A stretch of 64,000 bases of DNA from the NCBI GenBank assembly GCA_029339505.1, contig JAQISU010000233.1, positions 4,512,001-4,576,000 of the forward strand, given 5' to 3'. The translations under genes were made by a program, and so were the position numbers. The notes under the pieces were generated by a model. It was not told the origin of the DNA, made no database searches, and saw nothing but the letters and a program-made list of their open reading frames with translations. Positions 1 to 8,603 of this stretch are shown in pieces. Within the stretch, counting starts at the first letter, position 1. Every line of letters begins with the position of its first letter. Source of the DNA: Unio delphinus (lineage: Eukaryota; Mollusca; Bivalvia; Unionida; Unionidae).

Positions 1-640
1 CCAGATATAGTGTAGACTCATTTAGGTTGTTAAGACCGTCTGCGCAGAGGTTCCGCCCTTCCTTCCTCTGATAGAAAATCGTTACCAAGATATTTGACAT
101 TAATTGCTGGAGTGACTAGAGATTGCACAAAGAAGTCATGTACAGCAGATGATAGCACAGTAGCACAGATGATCGGCCCTAGTTTGGTTTAGTCCCGTTT
201 GAATCATAGGTATGGACCTAATGAATGTTCCCTCTTACTCTCTCATTTTGTTGTTGAAGGAAATATCGTCGTCATAGTTTGATGCTGATTGTGTGTAAGA
301 CAAGACTCTTATCCTGGAAGTGTCTTACATCAGATGGTAATCGAAGGACCCTTAAAAGTCTCAAATATAGTGTACACCCCTTGAAATCATCCAACATAGA
401 CCCCCCCCCCCCCCCCAAAAAAAAAAAAAAAAAAAAAATCTTATATCTACCCCTCTAGCAATGAATGATTGTTACCGGGATGTTTGAGACTGCCTGCTGG
501 ATATGTTTGACCAAGAAGAGCACGAGGCAGATTCGAGGCGGTATTCATGGGAAATCAGATGTTTTCGGGTTAAAATGACTAATGTATTCGTGTCGCAAAA
601 CCGCACAACGATGAAATTATCTCTCCGGCATGAACTGTGT

Positions 641-739
<99 letters not shown>

Positions 740-1191
740 AAACATAGATTTGTCTATAACTGCTTTAATGACGAATATCACAGGAGCTTATATAAAATAA
801 GAATTTGTAGATTTCGTTACGACTAAAGATCGACGAGAATAATCCTACCGAGCTTAAAAAATATTTACAGGATTTCTTTTCGTTTATTTAATTGTTTATT
901 TTATATCCTGTTCTTATCCACGTTAATTTACACGAGTCTTGAAATAAATGAAATTTTAGTGTTTTTAAGTACCTGCAATGTAATCTTTAAGCATGATGTT
1001 CTTACGACTTTGTCTTTCGGTCCATTCCAACAACAAATTTGGATATGAATTCTAGCCCTTCAATATTACTGAACGAGGTTTGGGTGGTGATACAAATAAA
1101 ATAATACATTTTGGTAATGACAAACCTTTAAATTCTTTAAATTTTTTTCTGATGGGGCAACACTTTTTTGAATCACTTAGGAAGAGCGTTG
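1..1191. other. Host flank left of the Polintons
   Basis: I recognise no gene here. The stretch holds a poly-C/poly-A run at about 402-438 and a long GA microsatellite at about 643-737, which creates an Arg-Glu repeat reading frame that I treat as spurious. The last five bases, CGTTG at 1187-1191, are the left target-site duplication of the outer Polinton. Confidence 0.6.
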
Positions 1192-1485
1192 AGCAGCAGA
1201 GAGGGTGAATCCTACAACGTTTTTAGACAAAATTTGATTGAAATCCTAAAACGAGCCGTCTTATAATCTTATTTTAACCAAAAAAAAGGTGAACCCTACA
1301 ACGTTTTCAGACAAAAAATTGATTGAAATCTCCCTACGAAATCATTTTAACTAAAAAAATGAAAACGATTTTTTAATTAATTTTGGTCGCAACTTGTTGT
1401 CATCCACCCTCTCTGCTGCTTAGTGATTTCATCACTGGGTTAACAAAAAATAATAAATGATTTTAACCGAATATTTGATCCAGTC
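1192..1485 (+). repeat. Left TIR of outer Polinton
   Basis: This is the inverted partner of 33626-33919. It has structure of its own: the terminal AGCAGCAGAGAGGGTG unit reappears inverted at about 1404-1420, so 1192-1420 could fold as one hairpin. The interior holds an imperfect tandem duplication of roughly 75 bp (the CCTACAACGTTTT units at about 1211 and 1294). The inner end matches the last codons of the ATPase gene at the other end. Confidence 0.92.
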
Positions 1486-1502
1486 TTTAGGACGAAAATC
1501 AT

Positions 1503-2852
1503 TTAGGATCTCACAAACAGACTAATCGCTAACACCTCTTCTTGTAAATCAATCAGATTATTTGACTGGTCGGTGAGTTTGAAATTAATTCTGGTTAATG
1601 AATTATTATGGCATCGCATATAGACAGGATTAATTGGGTTTTCAATAATTAGGAATCCTGGAGGAGCTGTTGGTGCAAATGAATAAAGAATATATCCTTG
1701 CTGAGCTTGATTTGATCGTTCGAGATTAATCTGATAGCTTCCTTCGATAACATCACACACTAAATTAAGTGCAATCACCGTTGAAATATTCACGTTGAAC
1801 GGAGCGATATGCCTATCACCACCATCTGGATCATTATTATGTTTGAGGAGGACAGTTGAGTCTGATTTTTGTAGTGCTTTGATATCGGTTTTAACAATTT
1901 TTGCTAATTCATCAGCGTTGTATTTCGGAAACTTGAAATTACGCAGGTTGTCTTCTGTGATATTGTAATCGGTTAGGAATCGTTGTTTATTGTCGCTGTT
2001 GTCATTAATTATTGTTTGAATAATTAGTTCATAGATATATTTCATGTCCGATATAAGCTGATTTATTATTTCAACGTGTTTTTGCGATCTTGTTTTCCGT
2101 AGTTGTTCTAGTTGTGTGTCATATAATTGTTTAATCTCATTAAAATAACCACGGACGTCAGTTAGCGTAAATAAAATAGTAACAGATGAGTCGGTTGTTC
2201 TTTTAATGATAAAATCCCATTGCAATGTGTCTTTGTTGGTGAATATAAATCTATCGGCGATTCTTCCTTTTCTTATATCAGATAAATTATCTCGATAACT
2301 GGGATTGATTTCATGATATGATTGTACATCCGTGGTTAAGTCGGTGGTGGATTTTTCCGGTGGTTTTTCAGGCCATCCTAGTACGGTTCTAATAGAACTT
2401 TGATAGATATCTACGACGTATCCTTCTGTGCTTATCTCAATTGCGGATGATAGTGTCGGCTCATGAACTGTTATAGCGATTTTTGATTCTTTTCCAGTAA
2501 TCGATTTTATTCTACGCGCGAATTCATTATTGATTTGTTCGATTTGGTATGACCCTGTTGGTATCGAAACGACGTTCAAGTCTGGTGTTCCGTCGGGTTT
2601 ATTCTTATTTGCAAACACCAGTGAATTATTCGGTTGTTGACCACCAAATGATTTTGATCTGATATTAGGCCAACTGTGATACATTCGTAGTTTTGCTAGC
2701 GCTATCTCCTTCACTGGGACCGGAGAGGGGAAATTCACACTGAATTCTGGATTCGTTGATGTTATTGATATCATGCTTGTTTGTACTGGGTTCGTGTTCT
2801 CCACTATTTGTTGAGGTAATTCCTGCGGTGTTGTCATTGTTATTATCCTCAT
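1503..2852 (-). CDS. Polinton 449-residue structural-type protein (outer)
   Basis: This open frame of 449 residues is the first gene inside the left TIR. It is close to the copy at 4082-5431, nearly identical in the C-terminal two thirds. After a Thr/Ser/Asn-rich leader the protein reads as alternating hydrophobic strands (PSPVPVKEIALAKL, then LPTGSYxIxQIN-type and STEGYVVDIY segments), with a Lys/Glu-rich helical section around residues 235-300. I see no enzyme motif. Position and composition suggest a virion component such as a penton or fibre-type protein, but that is inference; in Polintons the accepted capsid proteins are the double jelly-roll MCP and a smaller jelly-roll protein. A decayed third copy lies at about 38540-38870. 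The ATG is shared by both copies. Confidence 0.65.
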   Translation of the reverse strand: MRIITMTTPQELPQQIVENTNPVQTSMISITSTNPEFSVNFPSPVPVKEIALAKLRMYHSWPNIRSKSFGGQQPNNSLVFANKNKPDGTPDLNVVSIPTGSYQIEQINNEFARRIKSITGKESKIAITVHEPTLSSAIEISTEGYVVDIYQSSIRTVLGWPEKPPEKSTTDLTTDVQSYHEINPSYRDNLSDIRKGRIADRFIFTNKDTLQWDFIIKRTTDSSVTILFTLTDVRGYFNEIKQLYDTQLEQLRKTRSQKHVEIINQLISDMKYIYELIIQTIINDNSDNKQRFLTDYNITEDNLRNFKFPKYNADELAKIVKTDIKALQKSDSTVLLKHNNDPDGGDRHIAPFNVNISTVIALNLVCDVIEGSYQINLERSNQAQQGYILYSFAPTAPPGFLIIENPINPVYMRCHNNSLTRINFKLTDQSNNLIDLQEEVLAISLFVRS

Positions 2853-3150
2853 GATTTATTTCTAATTTTGGTATCGAGGAATCATAAATACTGACCATCA
2901 CTGAGAACTCACAATCTGGTAATGTTGATATTATTGAGATCATTTTGTTTTTTGGGTTCGTGTTTTCTGATTCCATCGGTGTTGTCATTGTTATTATACT
3001 CATGTTGTCGCTCTAATTTCGATATCGCGGAATCAAAAATACTGACCATCGCTGAGAATTCACTATCTGATATAATCGTATTATCGAGTGACGATGATAT
3101 CATCAATGATAATTGCGAATATGCGGTTGATGCAATATGAAATTGAAGTA
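2852..3150 (-). repeat. Degenerate about 150-bp tandem duplication between two genes
   Basis: The junction between the membrane-protein gene and the 449-residue gene is a partial tandem duplication. Bases from about 2850 to 3000 resemble those from about 3001 to 3150. The copy in between encodes a hybrid of the membrane protein C-terminus and the start of the 449-residue protein (a second MTTPMESENTNP-like start). The inner element has the same arrangement at about 5431-5735, so the duplication predates the split of the two lineages. Confidence 0.6.
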
Positions 3151-3454
3151 AGTAATTCTGCAGTTTACTCTGGCTGCATGATGATATCTTTTTTGCTATC
3201 CCGGTTGATATACCCCCGATTGTAGCCACCGCAGAAATGCAAATTGGAACTACGACCGGGGCAATCATTGTAACCGATGCAAGTATTATTCCGGCGCCAG
3301 CGAGAACGCTTGACACCGAGTACATAATAACATCAATTGCGGTGATTCTTCGTCGGTATTTTTTTATTTTTATTTGATACTCCTCAGTGAGGGTTTTGAG
3401 TCTATTCTGAAATTCTCTGACCTGATCATAGCGACATTGAGTTGATGAAATCAT
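2909..3454 (-). CDS. Polinton two-helix membrane protein (outer)
   Basis: The protein has 181 residues. A basic, coiled-coil-like N-terminus (residues 1-40) is followed by a long hydrophobic block (about 42-90, VSSVLAGAGIILASVTM then APVVVPICISAVATIGG) that would make two membrane helices. A second amphipathic region follows, with a conserved ISDSEFSAM segment near 130, and the tail is Asn/Asp-rich. Similar coiled-coil plus double-helix proteins are common in animal Polintons; their function is not established. The motif TTTTCAATT (3477-3485), reading AATTGAAAA on the coding strand, lies about 25 bases upstream of the start, as in several other genes here. Confidence 0.65.
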   Translation of the reverse strand: MISSTQCRYDQVREFQNRLKTLTEEYQIKIKKYRRRITAIDVIMYSVSSVLAGAGIILASVTMIAPVVVPICISAVATIGGISTGIAKKISSCSQSKLQNYLLQFHIASTAYSQLSLMISSSLDNTIISDSEFSAMVSIFDSAISKLERQHEYNNNDNTDGIRKHEPKKQNDLNNINITRL

Positions 3455-3501
3455 TGTTATTTTAAAAATACTAGCGTTTTCAATTGTGAAATCCTTTCAA
3501 T

Positions 3502-3835
3502 TTAGTTATTTACTTCGCATATGAATTCTAAGCACCAGGATATTTTTGATCTAATCGTACTATCAACCGCGACAATCTCAAATTCTTCTTCACCCCGGAT
3601 AATTACTGTTGCGGAGCCACCAAAATAGGTTTTACCGCTTACGATGATATCAAATTGCTTGTCAGAGATTAACGCCATCCTGTAGATACCATGGGGCCAC
3701 TCCCCGATATTGACTTTCAATTTAGCATTAGAGTCTTTTATCCAATCAAAGGTCCCATGCTTTACCCTTTCAGAGGTTTCTTTTAGTTTAGCAATATCGT
3801 CATAAATGTCGAGATAGGTTTTTTTGATGTCGATA
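3502..3835 (-). pseudogene. 3' half of outer fibre-like gene, cut off by the inner Polinton
   Basis: This fragment encodes the C-terminal domain of the fibre-like protein; the 5' part is at 21056-21950. It matches the end of the intact inner protein (6106-7503): a Tyr-Leu-Asp-Ile-Tyr linker, then a beta-rich end with GIYR, YFGGSATVII and VDSTIRSKI segments. The reading frame runs to the insertion point at 3835/3836 and resumes in the same frame past the inner element at 21056, allowing for the target duplication. The gene is now in two pieces 17 kb apart and cannot make the full protein. Confidence 0.85.
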
Positions 3836-4046
3836 AGCAGCAGAGAGGGTGAACCTCACAACTTTCCGAGCGTCGATTCGGAAATCTGAGGCTTCCACCA
3901 AATAGTAAAAAAAATGGCGTCTATTCGATAAAATAAGATTTCCTTATATACGCCAACGTCGTTGTCATCCACCCTCTCTGCTGCTAGTGATTTCATCACT
4001 GGGTTAACAAAAAATAATAAATGATTTCAACCAAATATTTGATCGA
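3836..4046 (+). repeat. Left TIR of inner Polinton
   Basis: Pairs with 20845-21055 over 211 bp with one visible mismatch. As in the outer element, the terminal AGCAGCAGAGAGGGTG unit recurs inverted at about 3970-3985, making a 150-bp self-complementary-ended module. The module interior is unrelated to that of the outer TIR, while the following part (AGTGATTTCATCACT and the AT-rich tail) is shared. Confidence 0.92.
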
Positions 4047-4081
4047 CTTTATAGGACGAAAATCATTTATGATGAAAGTCC

Positions 4082-5431
4082 TTAGGACTTTACAAACAAA
4101 CTAATCGCTAACACCTCTTCTTGTAAATCAATTAAATTATTTGACTGGTCGGTGAGTTTGAAATTAATTCTCGTTAACGAATTATTATGGCATCGCATGT
4201 AGACAGGATTAATTGGGTTTTCAATAATTAGGAATCCTGGAGGAGCTGTTGGTGCAAACGAATAAAGAATATATCCCTGCTGAGCTTGATTTGATCGTTC
4301 GAGATTAATTTGATAGCTTCCTTCAATTGCATCACATACTAAATTGAGCGCAATCACCGTTGAAATATTCACATTATGAGGGGCAATATGCCTACCACCA
4401 CCATCTGGATCATTATTATACCTGAAGAGGACAGCTGAATCTGATTTTTGTAGCGCCTTGATATCGGTTTTAACAATTCTTGCTAGTTCATCAGCGTTGT
4501 ATTTGGGAAACTTGAAATTACGCAGATTGTCCTCTGTGATATTGTAATCGGTTAAGAATCGTTGTTTATTGTCGCTGTTGTCATTAATTATTGTTTGAAT
4601 AATTAGTTCATAGATATATTTCATGTCCGATATAAGCTGATTTATTATTTCAACGTGTTTTTGCGATTTTGTTTTCCGTAGTTGTTCTAGTTGTGTGTCA
4701 TATAATTGTTTAATCTCATTAAAATAACCACGGACGTCAGTTAGCGTAAATGAAATAGTAACAGATGAGTCGGTTGTTCTTTTAATGATAAAATCCCATT
4801 GCAATGTTTCTTTGTTGGTAAATATAAATCTATCGGCGATTCTTCCTTTTCTTATATCAGATAAATTATCTCGATAACTGGGATTGATTTCATGATATGA
4901 TTGTATGTCCGTGGTTAAGTCGGTGGCGGATTTTTCCGGTGGTTTTTCAGGCCATCCTAACACTGTTCTTAACGAGCTGTTATATATATCTACAATGTAT
5001 CCCTCTGTGCTTATTTCGATCGACGACGAGAGCGTCGGTTGATGAAGATTAATAGCTATTTTTGATTCTTTTCCAGTGATTGATTTTATTCTACGCTGAA
5101 TTTCAGCATTGATTTGCTTAATTTGGTACGACCCAGTTGGTAACGAAACTGTTTCCCACTCTGGAGTACCATCGGGTTTATTCTTATACGAGAACACCAG
5201 TGTGTTATTGGGTTGCTGACCATTAAATGCAACCGATCTGATATTAGGCCAACTGTGATACACTCGTAGTTTTGCTAGCGCTATCTCCTTCACTGGGACC
5301 GGAGAGGGGAAATTCACACTGAATTCTGGATTCGTTGATGTTATTGATATCATACTCGTTTGTACTGGGTTCGTGTTCTCCACTATTCGTTGAAGTAATT
5401 CCATCGGTGTCGTCATCGTTGCTATACTCAT
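4082..5431 (-). CDS. Polinton 449-residue structural-type protein (inner)
   Basis: This has the same length and family as 1503-2852. Long stretches are nearly identical, and differences concentrate in residues 60-165, where the two proteins would face different selection if that part is exposed. There is no recognisable catalytic motif. It is the first gene inside the inner left TIR, transcribed towards it, downstream of the membrane-protein gene. A virion role is inferred from its place at the end of the structural gene run. Confidence 0.65.
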   Translation of the reverse strand: MSIATMTTPMELLQRIVENTNPVQTSMISITSTNPEFSVNFPSPVPVKEIALAKLRVYHSWPNIRSVAFNGQQPNNTLVFSYKNKPDGTPEWETVSLPTGSYQIKQINAEIQRRIKSITGKESKIAINLHQPTLSSSIEISTEGYIVDIYNSSLRTVLGWPEKPPEKSATDLTTDIQSYHEINPSYRDNLSDIRKGRIADRFIFTNKETLQWDFIIKRTTDSSVTISFTLTDVRGYFNEIKQLYDTQLEQLRKTKSQKHVEIINQLISDMKYIYELIIQTIINDNSDNKQRFLTDYNITEDNLRNFKFPKYNADELARIVKTDIKALQKSDSAVLFRYNNDPDGGGRHIAPHNVNISTVIALNLVCDAIEGSYQINLERSNQAQQGYILYSFAPTAPPGFLIIENPINPVYMRCHNNSLTRINFKLTDQSNNLIDLQEEVLAISLFVKS

Positions 5432-5487
5432 GATTTATTTCTAATTTTGGTATCGAGGAATCATAAATACTGACCATCACTGAGAAC

Positions 5488-6039
5488 TCACAATCTGGTA
5501 ATGTTGATATTATTGAGATCATTTTTTGTTTTTTTTGGTTCGTGTTTTCTGATTCCATCGGTGTTGTCATTGTTATTATATTCATGTTGTCGCTCTAATT
5601 TCGATATCGCGGAATCAAAAATACTGACCATCGCTGAGAATTCACTATCTGATATAATCGTATTATCGAGTGACGACGATATCATCAATGATAATTGCGA
5701 GTATGCGGTTGATGCAATATGAAATTGAAGTAAGTAATTCTGCAGTTTACTCTGGCTGCATGATGATATCTTTTTTGCTATCCCGGTTAATATACCCCCG
5801 ATTGTAGCCACCGCAGAAATGCAAATTGGAACTACGACCGGGGCAATCATTGTAACCGATGCAAGTATTATTCCGGCACCAGTGAGAACGCTTGACACCG
5901 AGTATATAGTAACATCAATTGCGGTGATTCTTCGTCGGTATTTTTTCATTTTTTTTTGATACTCCTCAGTGAGGGTTTTGAGTCTATTTTGAAATTCTCT
6001 GACCTGATCATAGCGACATTGCGTCGATGACAAAGTCAT
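5488..6039 (-). CDS. Polinton two-helix membrane protein (inner)
   Basis: A 183-residue homologue of 2909-3454, about 95 percent alike by eye, with the same coiled-coil start, double hydrophobic block (residues 44-92) and Asn-rich tail. Two extra residues at the N-terminus come from a short palindrome, ATGACAAAGTCAT (6027-6039), that contains the start codon and is not matched in the outer copy. The upstream motif TTTTCAATT is at 6065-6073. Confidence 0.65.
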   Translation of the reverse strand: MTLSSTQCRYDQVREFQNRLKTLTEEYQKKMKKYRRRITAIDVTIYSVSSVLTGAGIILASVTMIAPVVVPICISAVATIGGILTGIAKKISSCSQSKLQNYLLQFHIASTAYSQLSLMISSSLDNTIISDSEFSAMVSIFDSAISKLERQHEYNNNDNTDGIRKHEPKKTKNDLNNINITRL

Positions 6040-6105
6040 TGTTGTTATTTTAAACCCGCTAGTGTTTTCAATTATTTGTCATCGTTAGCGGGAATTGCTA
6101 GTACT

Positions 6106-7503
6106 TCAGCCGGAAAAATGATCTACGAGTTCTATGCACAAGGCTATTTTTGATCTAATGGTGGAGCTATCAACCGCGACGAAGTAAAATTCTGGTGTTA
6201 TGCCAGTCTCGATAATTAACGTCGCGACTCCACCAGAGTAGGTTCTATTGTTCATGATCATATTAAATTGATCGATAGAGGCCCACGTTAACCTATAGAT
6301 ACCATCAACCTTCACTTCCCCCTCATCCCACAAGAGATCGATGGTAATTCTAGGAGATTGGTCTCTTATCCAATCCTCGATTATATGTTTGACCGTATAC
6401 ACGATATTTTTAGGTTTTTTGTGCGGAATTTTTATCTTTTCAAAGTTTTCTTTTAGTTTAAGAAGATCGTCGTAAATATCGAGATAATTTACCGTGATTC
6501 TGGTAGGATCTATTACCTTCCTTGGCTCCCTGTTAGAAAAGAATGAAACCAGAAGTTCGTTGATTCTAATCAGTGCTTGGGTTTTAATATGGTTGTCGAT
6601 GTTAGAAAATTTCGTCGTGATATCTTGGAGGCTACTGCCCTCAAAGAACTTATTAACAATATCGCTGGTGTGCTTTTGTTTGTCAATAGCGCTTTTAATT
6701 TCCGCGAGAGTCATGCCTGTCAACGATGTGGTTTCAGACACAGGTGTTCTCCCTAAAAATTTATCCACGATGGTATTAAGTGTTGTTTGTCTCACCATAA
6801 ACATATTAATATCTTTGAGAGTCATTGTAGATGTAACCGGGACACCAAAGAAATTATTAGCGATGTAGGCATTGTGAGTGTGCTTGCCGATAAACTCACT
6901 GATTTCAGCGAGAGTCGAGTCTGCCACAGGTGGGGATCCAAAGAATCTACCAACAATGTCATTAGTGGGTTTTTGATCTTCTATTAGTTTAGAAATCTCG
7001 AGATAATTTGCCTTGATTTCATTTTCATTCATCATCCTTCCCGCGTCCTTGTTAGCGAAGAATAGCGATAGATAGTTTTTAATTTCAGCGAGAGTCATGC
7101 CAACCACAAGCGGGGTTCCAAAGAATTTATGTACGACATTTTTGCGAAAACTATTATAACCTCGTATAAAATCATTCAGCTCACGTTCGTTGGTAGCAAT
7201 CGCGTCGGTGATCGTAGACACAAGTGCGCCTGGTTTAAGTTGTCCATCGTTGGAATACAGTGCAATAGAGTTTTCAGCGGCAGCGCGATGCCGTATCAAA
7301 ATGTCATTCACGGATATATTACTGCTTTTCAATTTACCCTGGCGATCTTGAAATACAACTATTTCGTTCGGGTCAACACTTGTTAAATTTAACGTCTCAG
7401 CGATTTCATCTTCTATTATTTTTTTTACATCCTCGATAGAACCCGCAGATGTTTCCTCGGTGGGTTCCAACATTGACAGAGGTTGTCCCCAAATATCGAT
7501 CAT
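6106..7503 (-). CDS. Fibre-like repeat protein (inner)
   Basis: I start it at 7503 (MIDIWG), the start shared with the outer copy, giving about 465 residues; the open frame extends upstream to 7593. The N-terminal domain is about 110 residues. The centre carries about five imperfect repeats of 30-45 residues, each with a KFFGxPxV core followed by MTLAEIK and a linker that looks helical. The C-terminal domain is beta-rich (GIYRLTW, YSGGVATLII, AVDSSTIRSKI). A repeated shaft with a compact end resembles virion fibres, but I know of no named family and this is inference. TTTTCAATT at 7524-7532 lies about 20 bases upstream. The outer copy has only three repeats and is split by the inner insertion. 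Confidence 0.6.
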   Translation of the reverse strand: MIDIWGQPLSMLEPTEETSAGSIEDVKKIIEDEIAETLNLTSVDPNEIVVFQDRQGKLKSSNISVNDILIRHRAAAENSIALYSNDGQLKPGALVSTITDAIATNERELNDFIRGYNSFRKNVVHKFFGTPLVVGMTLAEIKNYLSLFFANKDAGRMMNENEIKANYLEISKLIEDQKPTNDIVGRFFGSPPVADSTLAEISEFIGKHTHNAYIANNFFGVPVTSTMTLKDINMFMVRQTTLNTIVDKFLGRTPVSETTSLTGMTLAEIKSAIDKQKHTSDIVNKFFEGSSLQDITTKFSNIDNHIKTQALIRINELLVSFFSNREPRKVIDPTRITVNYLDIYDDLLKLKENFEKIKIPHKKPKNIVYTVKHIIEDWIRDQSPRITIDLLWDEGEVKVDGIYRLTWASIDQFNMIMNNRTYSGGVATLIIETGITPEFYFVAVDSSTIRSKIALCIELVDHFSG

Positions 7504-7526
7504 TATTGTTAGCGTAACTTGTGTTT

Positions 7527-7967
7527 TCAATTTATTGATCCTTGTAATTTCCCACTCGTGTATTCGTTTACAATAATATGAGGTGGTTTCCACGGAGATC
7601 CAAAGGATTTTAATGAAATCTCCGCGAGGACATTTAATACTTCACGGCCGCATATCGGTGGATCATTTAATTGTTGTGTTGGCAGCGTGGAATAAAAAAT
7701 CGGAAACCCTTTGAGTTTCATCGAGGAATTTATATACCGCATAAACTCGCTTGGCGGAGCTAACCCATATGAATCGAAATAGACAATCCCACGTGGATCA
7801 ATCGCGTATGCAACCCAGTGAGTTCCCGATCCGCTGCTGTTATCAAGATTGATGATACCGGTTTCAACGTTATTTGGTTTTCTCGGTAATTGATCTCTCA
7901 TAAAAACCCCTCTGAAGTTTTTTATCGCTAGTTTTTTAGCAGCATCAATTAAATCAAAATTGGACAT
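7527..7967 (-). CDS. Adenain-type cysteine protease (inner)
   Basis: With the start at 7967 (MSNFD, shared with the outer copy) the protein has 146 residues; the frame is open up to 8081, overlapping the next gene. The catalytic pattern of the adenovirus protease family (C5/Ulp1-like) is visible: His in GTHWVAY (residue 50), Asp in YFDSYG (65), Gln at 98-99 and Cys in PICG (106). In Polintons and adenoviruses this enzyme matures capsid proteins. The neighbouring small virion-type proteins contain Gly-rich sites that could be substrates, which is inference. Confidence 0.88.
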   Translation of the reverse strand: MSNFDLIDAAKKLAIKNFRGVFMRDQLPRKPNNVETGIINLDNSSGSGTHWVAYAIDPRGIVYFDSYGLAPPSEFMRYINSSMKLKGFPIFYSTLPTQQLNDPPICGREVLNVLAEISLKSFGSPWKPPHIIVNEYTSGKLQGSIN

Positions 7968-8017
7968 AGGAACCATAGGTTCCTCAACAATTGGGCCGGA
8001 AATCGAAGATTTCTGAA

Positions 8018-8530
8018 TTAATAAACCGTTCCTGGTATTTTTCTTAGACCCGATCCGTTCACGGATTTGCCGCTGTACCATGAATACGGGGTTCCTGGTA
8101 GGTACAACCCCTTTCCCTTTTTTTTATACCCGGATCCACTTGTGGATCTACCGCGAGCGGATCCACCAGTTGCCTTTTTCAACGCCATCCCTGCTGCGGT
8201 CCCAACGGCTCCCAACGCTGCCGCCTTCGCCACCGCTGGGGCAGCCGCTGCAATCAATGCTGGTATTGCGGCTAACAATGGAAATATACCACCTGATTTT
8301 ATCATGTTCGTGACTGCAGCTTTCGAAAATTCTATTTGATTTCCTCGCTTATTTTTCATTGCATCATTGAAATGTTTTATTTGACGATCCGTTAATGATA
8401 TTTTATGTGTACCTCCGGACATCTGCGCTGGTTTTAACGTTATTGTTGTTCCACATTCCTTAGCGGATTTTGATTTTAATTTCTTGACCTGACCATCAGT
8501 CAGCTTGACACTAACAACACTATATGGCAT
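8018..8530 (-). CDS. Small Ala-rich virion-type protein (inner)
   Basis: The start at 8530 (MPYSVVSV) matches the outer copy; the frame is open to 8596. About 170 residues: an N-terminal domain of about 85 residues, a strongly hydrophobic Ala-rich stretch (FPLLAAIPALIAAAAPAVAK and on, about residues 80-115), then a basic Gly/Ser/Lys-rich tail ending in a PGTPYSWYSGK motif. The layout recalls small basic core or membrane-active proteins of adenovirus-like virions, possibly cleaved by the adjacent protease; this is inference. Two palindromes sit in the tail coding region: GATCCACTTGTGGATC (8133-8148) and ATCCGTTCACGGAT (8053-8066). Confidence 0.6.
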   Translation of the reverse strand: MPYSVVSVKLTDGQVKKLKSKSAKECGTTITLKPAQMSGGTHKISLTDRQIKHFNDAMKNKRGNQIEFSKAAVTNMIKSGGIFPLLAAIPALIAAAAPAVAKAAALGAVGTAAGMALKKATGGSARGRSTSGSGYKKKGKGLYLPGTPYSWYSGKSVNGSGLRKIPGTVY

Positions 8531-8603
8531 TTTATTGTAAAACACATTTATTCTTTCAATTGATCTAATTGGGGAAATCCTATGGAAACTTTTCAAGTTT
8601 CAT

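Noticed and set aside
1..510. Possible duplication between 1-110 and 360-510 (ATATAGTGTA and GTTACCNNGATNTTTGA words)
   Set aside because: Similarity is short and patchy; not enough to call a repeat by eye.
503..826. Open frame of 107 residues rich in Arg-Glu repeats
   Set aside because: Produced by translation of a GA microsatellite; no domain or homologue outside the repeat.
2665..3003. Hybrid 112-residue frame as a firm gene
   Set aside because: It is explained by a partial duplication of both neighbours; kept as a repeat and a finding instead.
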